Positions 33,480-38,291 of a stretch of DNA of 38,291 nt are shown here, piece by piece. Every line of letters starts with the position of its first letter. Within the stretch, counting starts at the first letter, position 1. Origin of the DNA: Ruminococcus flavefaciens (GTDB taxonomy: Bacteria; Bacillota; Clostridia; Oscillospirales; Ruminococcaceae); NCBI GenBank assembly GCA_002371825.1, contig DFHF01000026.1, positions 1 to 38,291 of the forward strand, read 5' to 3'. Position numbers and translations under genes: made by a program. A model generated the notes under the pieces. That model saw only the letters and a list, made by a program, of their open reading frames with translations. It was not told where the DNA came from and did not search any database.

Positions 33480-33509
33480 GCCTGCACTGATCGTGCAGGC
33501 ATATTTATT
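33480..33509 (+). terminator. Hairpin with AT-rich tail after the AI-2E gene
   Basis: GCCTGCAC (33480-33487) pairs with GTGCAGGC (33493-33500), loop TGATC, followed by ATATTTATT. It would end readthrough from the AI-2E gene or a short transcript from the promoter at 33383-33414. Confidence 0.6.
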
Positions 33510-33569
33510 ATCACAGCACTATCCCCGCCGGTAAATATCAAAAGTATCAGATGCCTGTTTCGGAAATTA

Positions 33570-33598
33570 TTGACAGCCGGACCTGTTGAGGGTATAAT
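33570..33598 (+). promoter_or_regulatory. Promoter of the GDPD gene
   Basis: TTGACA (33570-33575), 17 bp, TATAAT (33593-33598), both perfect. The leader is about 60 nt. Confidence 0.88.
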
Positions 33599-33667
33599 AT
33601 ACTATAGAACAAAGACAGCTGAGGCTGTACGGAATACCGCATACGGCGGTACGGGGAAAGATATTAT

Positions 33668-35476
33668 ATGAAGAATTTTTTTAAGTCTATGGGAGCCTTT
33701 GTCAGGGCACTCCCTCATTTTCTGCTGTTTGAATTTCTGTTCAAACTCATACTTGCGGCCATAGGTGCGCCTGTACTGAACCTTGCCCTTGGCCTTACGA
33801 TGAAAAGCGCTCACATCTCATACCTTTCGGATGAGAGTATGCTTATCTACCTGAAAAGCCCGATAACTATCTTCATCGTGCTGATACTGCTGTTCCTTTC
33901 GGGATTTTTCGCTTTTGTGGAGCTCTGCGCTCTTGCAGCCTGCTTCACCTGCTACAGCAGGCACGACAAGATCACTGTGGGCGGTATGCTGCTTACAGGC
34001 TTCAAGGCCTTCAATAAAGCCTTCCGTGGACAGGGGATACTGAGATTCCTTATCTTTATGCTGATAATGCCTTTTGCACACTTCACCTTGTCATCAGGTA
34101 TGTTTATGGCACCGCTCCTGCCTATACTCAGAAGAATGTTCATCCACTTCGACAGCCGTATCGCTGTTGTGACCTATATCCTCATACAGCTGCTTTTCAT
34201 ATTCCTGACAGTCAGCTGGAGCTACAGCCTCCACTATATTATACTGACAGACAAGAAATTCCCGGAATGTGTAAAGGCCAGCCGTGAAAAGATAGCCCAC
34301 AGACGCATCAGGACTGCCTTTACTTTCCTGCTGTGGACAATGTTCATACTTGTAGTGTCTATAGCTGTCACTTTCGGTATCAGCTTCGTGATAGTACTGT
34401 TCATCAAGGGCTTTTCACGTCCGGAAAAAGCCTTCAGAGGAGCTCTCAATGTCATCAGATACGCTATAAGGGTATTTACAGCAGTATCTGCATTTTTCTC
34501 TGCACCGGCCATAATGTGCTGGCTCACCGGAAGATTCCTGGGAGACCTGAAAGAGGATGAGGAGATAACTCTCCCTGACCGTGAAAGAAAAAAGATGCGC
34601 CCTATGCCGAAGGCTCTGCTCATTCTCAGTCTGGCAGCCGGCGGACTTATGCTGAATATCAGCTACATAAGAAGCGTTTACAAGGGCAATATCAAGCTTT
34701 ATGCTCCTATAAACGGAACACAGATAAGTGCCCACAGAGGGGCTTCTCATGATGCACCGGAAAATACAAAATATGCATTTGAAGCCGCTGTCGGCAGCGG
34801 TGCGGATTATATAGAGCTCGATGTACAGCTCACAAAGGATCAGAAGCTGGTGGTCATTCACGATAAAACCATCGACCGCACTACAGACGGCTCCGGAAGA
34901 GTATCCTCGTATACCTACGATCAGCTCCAGGATTTCTCCGCAGGAAAATGGTTCGGCAGCGAGTATGAGGACGCAAGGATAATGCTTCTCTCCGATGTCC
35001 TTGAGCTGGTTGACCATAAGTGCCTTATGAATATCGAAATAAAGAATATCGGCAATGTCGATCTCATCGCTGAGATGACCGTCGACCTCGTAAACGAATA
35101 CGATATACGGGATTCATGCTATATCACGTCATTCTCCTATAAGGCTCTCCAGAAGGTCAAGGACCTTGACCCGAAGATCAAGACCGCTCTTATAGCAAAT
35201 CTTGCCACATCCACCTCATATTCAAAGCTCCCGGATATAGACGCTGTCAGCATGAACTATATCTTTGTGAACCAGAGCGTTGTGAATACTGTCCACCAGA
35301 ACGGCAAGAAGATATTCGTTTGGACTGTTGACCGTGAAGAGGATATCCGCTCCATGATCTCACTCAACGTGGATAACATCATCACCAACCGTCCGGACAA
35401 GGCCGCCGAGATAGCTGACTCAGACCGTATCGGCGATACCATACTCACTATACTCCGGATGATATTCAGCAGCTGA
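33668..35476 (+). CDS. Membrane-bound glycerophosphodiester phosphodiesterase
   Basis: A 602-residue two-part protein. Residues 1-345 carry about seven or eight membrane helices of the type found N-terminal to GDPD domains in Firmicutes. Residues 350-595 are the GDPD barrel with SAHRGASHDAPENT (His356 region), DYIELDVQLT and VVIHDKTIDRTTDG, so both catalytic histidines and the metal-binding acids are present. These enzymes split glycerophosphodiesters, or lipoteichoic-acid-like glycerophosphate chains, to glycerol 3-phosphate and an alcohol. The active domain probably faces outside. GGGGAAAG is a modest ribosome site. A perfect hairpin, CAGCTGA/TCAGCTG (35470-35488), overlaps the stop codon but lacks a T-run. 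Confidence 0.92.
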   Translation: MKNFFKSMGAFVRALPHFLLFEFLFKLILAAIGAPVLNLALGLTMKSAHISYLSDESMLIYLKSPITIFIVLILLFLSGFFAFVELCALAACFTCYSRHDKITVGGMLLTGFKAFNKAFRGQGILRFLIFMLIMPFAHFTLSSGMFMAPLLPILRRMFIHFDSRIAVVTYILIQLLFIFLTVSWSYSLHYIILTDKKFPECVKASREKIAHRRIRTAFTFLLWTMFILVVSIAVTFGISFVIVLFIKGFSRPEKAFRGALNVIRYAIRVFTAVSAFFSAPAIMCWLTGRFLGDLKEDEEITLPDRERKKMRPMPKALLILSLAAGGLMLNISYIRSVYKGNIKLYAPINGTQISAHRGASHDAPENTKYAFEAAVGSGADYIELDVQLTKDQKLVVIHDKTIDRTTDGSGRVSSYTYDQLQDFSAGKWFGSEYEDARIMLLSDVLELVDHKCLMNIEIKNIGNVDLIAEMTVDLVNEYDIRDSCYITSFSYKALQKVKDLDPKIKTALIANLATSTSYSKLPDIDAVSMNYIFVNQSVVNTVHQNGKKIFVWTVDREEDIRSMISLNVDNIITNRPDKAAEIADSDRIGDTILTILRMIFSS

Positions 35477-35527
35477 ATATATCAGCTGTCTCCGGGAAAA
35501 ATAAATTACAGATATATCGCCTTTTGC

Positions 35528-35556
35528 TTGACAAATTAAATGATATAATGTATAAT
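35528..35556 (+). promoter_or_regulatory. Promoter of the first cyclophilin-like gene
   Basis: TTGACA (35528-35533), 17 bp, TATAAT (35551-35556). Confidence 0.85.
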
Positions 35557-35587
35557 TGAGGTATGTAAATATATTGCGAGGTCAAAA

Positions 35588-36385
35588 ATGAAGGACGGAA
35601 GACGTTTTATTAAAATGATCCTGCTGCTTACACTCATTATGGGAAGCCTTACTATCTCCCTTATGGTGCTTGCAAGGATCAGAGATAAAAATAATACCTA
35701 CATCACTATAGATATCGGCACTATGAAGCTTGTTCAGCTCGAAGATCCCAAGGAAGGGGATCCCATAGCTATTATAGATACGTCAGTGGGAGAGATAAGA
35801 ATGGTCCTCTACCCTCAGTATTCCCCGAATGCCGTGAAAAATTTCACCGATCTGGCCGAAAAAGGCTATTACGATAATACCTATGTTTTCGACTCTCAGG
35901 ACGGCGCATATGCCGGCTGCGGAGCTAAAAATCAGAACGGCACCGTGGGCGATGACACCGATGAGCGGATAGAACGTGAGCTCCACCAGAACCTCTGGCC
36001 CTTCAGAGGCGCTGTATGTATGATAAATACCGAGTACAGCCGCACACTCAAAGAAAAATTCCTGGGCGGCGGTACCTACTACTGCGGAAGCCGCTTCAAT
36101 ATAATCAACTCTATCAAGTTCACTGACGATATTTCAGAGGAACTCAGAGAATCCTCTCCAAGCAAGGCTCTTGCTGATGCCTTCATAACTAAGGGCGGTA
36201 TCCCTAATTTCTCACAGCAGATGACTATCATCGGCCAGACCTATGAGGGTCTGGATGTTGTGGATAAGCTCGCTTCACTTGAATACGACGGCACAGGCCA
36301 GTACAATAAGCCTACACCGGATGTTATGATAAAGTCGATCCGTATAAGCACCTATTCTTCAAAGGACGCTGTATCCGGAAAATAA
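35588..36385 (+). CDS. Degenerate cyclophilin-like protein, membrane-anchored
   Basis: A 265-residue protein. A membrane anchor lies at about 9-30 (MILLLTLIMGSLTISLMVLA). The rest has a cyclophilin layout: IAIIDTSVGEIRMVLYP, NAVKNFTDLAEKGYYD, GAVCMIN and a final TIIGQTYEGLDVVDKLAS. The catalytic FHRxI is replaced by VFDSQ, QGGDP by a Gly/Cys segment and the usual SQFFI by TYYCGSRFNII, so prolyl isomerase activity is unlikely. GAGGT precedes the ATG. It lies directly before an intact cyclophilin lipoprotein and shares the YPxxxPxAVxNF/AEKGYYD region with it, so it probably arose by duplication and kept a binding role outside the membrane. Confidence 0.85.
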   Translation: MKDGRRFIKMILLLTLIMGSLTISLMVLARIRDKNNTYITIDIGTMKLVQLEDPKEGDPIAIIDTSVGEIRMVLYPQYSPNAVKNFTDLAEKGYYDNTYVFDSQDGAYAGCGAKNQNGTVGDDTDERIERELHQNLWPFRGAVCMINTEYSRTLKEKFLGGGTYYCGSRFNIINSIKFTDDISEELRESSPSKALADAFITKGGIPNFSQQMTIIGQTYEGLDVVDKLASLEYDGTGQYNKPTPDVMIKSIRISTYSSKDAVSGK

Positions 36386-36458
36386 TTGTCACGCTTTACT
36401 AAATATCCCACCATTTTTCCACGACTTCTCTGTTTTTAACAAAATTTAGCGAAAACTA

Positions 36459-36487
36459 TTTACAAATTGATTTTTATGATGTATAAT
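36459..36487 (+). promoter_or_regulatory. Promoter of the cyclophilin lipoprotein gene
   Basis: TTTACA (36459-36464), 17 bp, TATAAT (36482-36487). Confidence 0.8.
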
Positions 36488-36541
36488 AAATAGGTTACTG
36501 AGAGTAACTTGATTTCACAGCATACTGAAGGAGTGAAATTT

Positions 36542-37426
36542 ATGGTAAAAAAGGCTCTTGCAGCTTTTCTCTGCACTGTAACCGCCGCTTCAGCTCTGTA
36601 CTCATGCGGCAAACACCTTGAAGTAGATGATGCCTCTTCTTATAACAAGACCTCATCTTCGTCAGATGAAGGCTCTCAGACAGATACTGATACTTTATGG
36701 CACCTCGATAACGGCGTTATCAATATCGACAGATTCGCTGACAGATCAGTTCCTGATATAGATAAGGAAAATTCGCCTGTAAAGAATTTTACATCTCCCA
36801 AGGAGGGAGATACCGTCATTATCATGAAATTAAAGGGATATGACGGAGAAATAAAGATCAGACTTTTCCCGGAGTATGCCGAAAAAGGCGTTGAAAACTT
36901 CGTCGGTCTGGCCGAAAAAGGCTACTACGACGGCCTCATTTTCCACCGAATCATCCAGGACTTTATGATCCAGGGCGGAGATCCTACCGGTACAGGTACC
37001 GGCGGTGACTCGATCTGGGGAGGTACCTTCGACGGCGGCGCCGATACTAATGTTATCCATGCAGCCGGTGCTGTTGCCTATGCAAACAGCGGTTCAACAG
37101 ATACCGACAGAAGCCAGTTCTATATCGTTACAGGAAGCCTCTATCCCGAGGAGCAGTTCGCTAACGGCGCTCCTGAGGATGTTAAAAAAGTTTATTCCGC
37201 AGCCGGCGGTGCTCCATGGCTCGACGGCGGCTATACAGTTTTCGGTCAGGTCTACCAGGGACTCGATATCGTCTTCTCTGCTCAGGATATACTGACAGAG
37301 AAAATGGTAAGCGGCGCTCCCGCAACTGCCGAGGACAGACCTGTTGAGGAGCTCGCTATAGAGTACCTTAAGGTCGGCAAGTATGAGGGCGAAGAGCTTA
37401 AATGGTTCATCGCCGACTATAAATAA
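36542..37426 (+). CDS. Cyclophilin-type peptidyl-prolyl isomerase, lipoprotein
   Basis: A 294-residue lipoprotein. The signal peptide ends in the lipobox LYSC with Cys22 as the lipidated residue. A Ser/Asp-rich spacer reaches to about 75. The cyclophilin domain carries the full catalytic set: GLIFHRIIQDFMIQGGDP, GAVAYANSG, RSQFYIV and PWLDGGYTVFGQV. It catalyses cis-trans proline isomerisation of exported proteins on the outer face of the membrane. The ATG at 36542 has AAGGAG 9 nt upstream and places the signal peptide correctly; the in-frame ATG at 36509 would not. It has its own promoter. Confidence 0.95.
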   Translation: MVKKALAAFLCTVTAASALYSCGKHLEVDDASSYNKTSSSSDEGSQTDTDTLWHLDNGVINIDRFADRSVPDIDKENSPVKNFTSPKEGDTVIIMKLKGYDGEIKIRLFPEYAEKGVENFVGLAEKGYYDGLIFHRIIQDFMIQGGDPTGTGTGGDSIWGGTFDGGADTNVIHAAGAVAYANSGSTDTDRSQFYIVTGSLYPEEQFANGAPEDVKKVYSAAGGAPWLDGGYTVFGQVYQGLDIVFSAQDILTEKMVSGAPATAEDRPVEELAIEYLKVGKYEGEELKWFIADYK

Positions 37427-37516
37427 TGTTCCCATGCCGCAGGTGCGGTTTATATAACAAAAGAAAGAAGTTCAGGAGAGAAAAATATAATCCTGAAAAA
37501 TAAGGAGCGAATTTAA

Positions 37517-38291
37517 TTGGATAAGTTTGTAGTCAAAGGCGGAAGACGCCTGACCGGCGAGGTTACTATCAGCGGAGCTAAAAATGCAGCTGTTGCTATC
37601 CTTCCGGCTGTGATCCTGTCAGATGAACCATGTGTCATCGAAAATGTCCCCACAATAAGCGATGTAAACATCTGTATCCGTATCCTCAAGGAAATGGGCG
37701 CAAAGGTTGAAAGTGTAGGAAAGGACGCTTACAGGATCGACCCTACCAGTATTGATAAATTCTGCGTTCCCTATGAGACCGCAAGGAAGATGAGAGCTTC
37801 TTACTACTTCCTCGGCGCTCTTCTGGGAAAATTCAATAAGGCAAGAGTTTCTATGCCCGGCGGATGTCCCCTCGGAGACCGCCCCATAGATCAGCACCTC
37901 AAAGCCTTCACCTCCCTCGGTGCTAAGTATAACCTGAGCCAGGGTATGATCGACCTCACTGCTGATAAGCTTACAGGCAATCAGATCTTCTTCGACGTTG
38001 TTACCGTTGGTGCAACTATGAACGCTATGCTTGCCGCTGTTAAGGCAGAAGGCCTCACAGTTATCGAAAATGCCGCTAAGGAGCCCCATATCGTTGATCT
38101 CGCTAACTTCCTCAACTCTATGGGCGCAAATATCATGGGCGCAGGTACAGATGTTATCAAGGTCCGTGGTGTGGAACACCTCCACGGTACTACCTATTCC
38201 GTCATCCCCGACCAGATCGAAGCCGGCACCTTTATGGTTGCTATCGCCGCTACAAAGGGCGACGCTATCATCAAGAACGTTATCCCCAAGC
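37517..38291 (+). CDS. murA: UDP-N-acetylglucosamine 1-carboxyvinyltransferase, 3' part outside window
   Basis: The first 258 residues of MurA, which adds enolpyruvate from PEP to UDP-GlcNAc, the first committed step of peptidoglycan synthesis. Visible are TISGAKNAAVAILPA with the conserved Lys-Asn near 22-23, a KMRASYYFLG segment and the active-site loop MPGGCPLGDRPID with the catalytic Cys (fosfomycin target) near 116. The start is TTG at 37517, with AAGGAG 10 nt upstream. About 160 residues are missing at the window end. It follows the cyclophilin gene by 90 bp without a clear terminator, so shared transcription is possible. Confidence 0.95.
   Translation, partial: MDKFVVKGGRRLTGEVTISGAKNAAVAILPAVILSDEPCVIENVPTISDVNICIRILKEMGAKVESVGKDAYRIDPTSIDKFCVPYETARKMRASYYFLGALLGKFNKARVSMPGGCPLGDRPIDQHLKAFTSLGAKYNLSQGMIDLTADKLTGNQIFFDVVTVGATMNAMLAAVKAEGLTVIENAAKEPHIVDLANFLNSMGANIMGAGTDVIKVRGVEHLHGTTYSVIPDQIEAGTFMVAIAATKGDAIIKNVIPK

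Noticed and set aside
35470..35488. Hairpin over the GDPD stop codon as a terminator
   Set aside because: The 7-bp stem is followed by TCTCCGGG and not by a T-run, so it does not fit intrinsic termination.

Overview
The window looks like a chromosomal stretch of a Gram-positive anaerobe of the Ruminococcus/Oscillospiraceae type. The evidence is a ferredoxin-linked NfnAB-like oxidoreductase, AGGAGG-type ribosome binding sites, sigma-A promoters, an intracellular glycogen phosphorylase plus GH13 enzyme, lipoproteins, and lipid-attached or membrane-anchored envelope enzymes. Genus assignment is inference. No rRNA, tRNA, CRISPR array, transposase or phage gene was recognised.

Layout. (1) 1-1952, minus: nfnA-nfnB (nfnB cut by the window edge), with a perfect 22-bp palindrome just upstream of their promoter. 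(2) 2072-9256, minus: a long cell-envelope gene run: alpha/beta hydrolase, a membrane-anchored MurF-like ligase, D-Ala-D-Ala ligase, two DUF3592-like membrane paralogues, a hexapeptide acetyltransferase and a LysR regulator. (3) 9350-13248, minus: FHA protein with a 17 x 54-bp tandem repeat, a PP2C phosphatase and a small membrane protein, which looks like a phospho-signalling operon without its kinase. (4) 13327-19140: a divergent TetR regulator and an MMPL transporter plus a secreted heptad-repeat protein, with repeated TGAC-N5-GTCA operator sites between them. (5) 19142-23771: a zinc-ribbon membrane protein, a GtrB/DPM-type glycosyltransferase and a protein resembling an inactive signal peptidase. 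(6) 23982-28510: glycogen phosphorylase and an intracellular GH13 glycosidase. (7) 28564-32050: an unknown coiled-coil membrane protein, a 215-bp near-palindromic repeat element, lysS and greA. (8) 32114-38291, plus: an AI-2E-family transporter, a membrane GDPD phosphodiesterase, two cyclophilin-like proteins (one degenerate) and the start of murA.

The common theme is the cell envelope: D-Ala-D-Ala synthesis and ligation, MurA, membrane efflux, polyprenyl-type glycosyl transfer, extracytoplasmic prolyl isomerases and phosphodiester turnover. Housekeeping genes (greA-lysS, nfnAB) and storage glucan breakdown sit between these blocks.

Thirteen of fourteen proposed promoters have recognisable -35 and -10 hexamers, and all fourteen use a 17-bp spacer. 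They fix several start codons: 21335 (GTG), 32175 and 13104. The most unusual items are the Mur ligase whose usual N-terminal substrate domain is replaced by a membrane domain, the expanding FHA linker, the TetR operator cluster, the signal-peptidase-like protein without a catalytic base, and the three-hairpin intergenic element.
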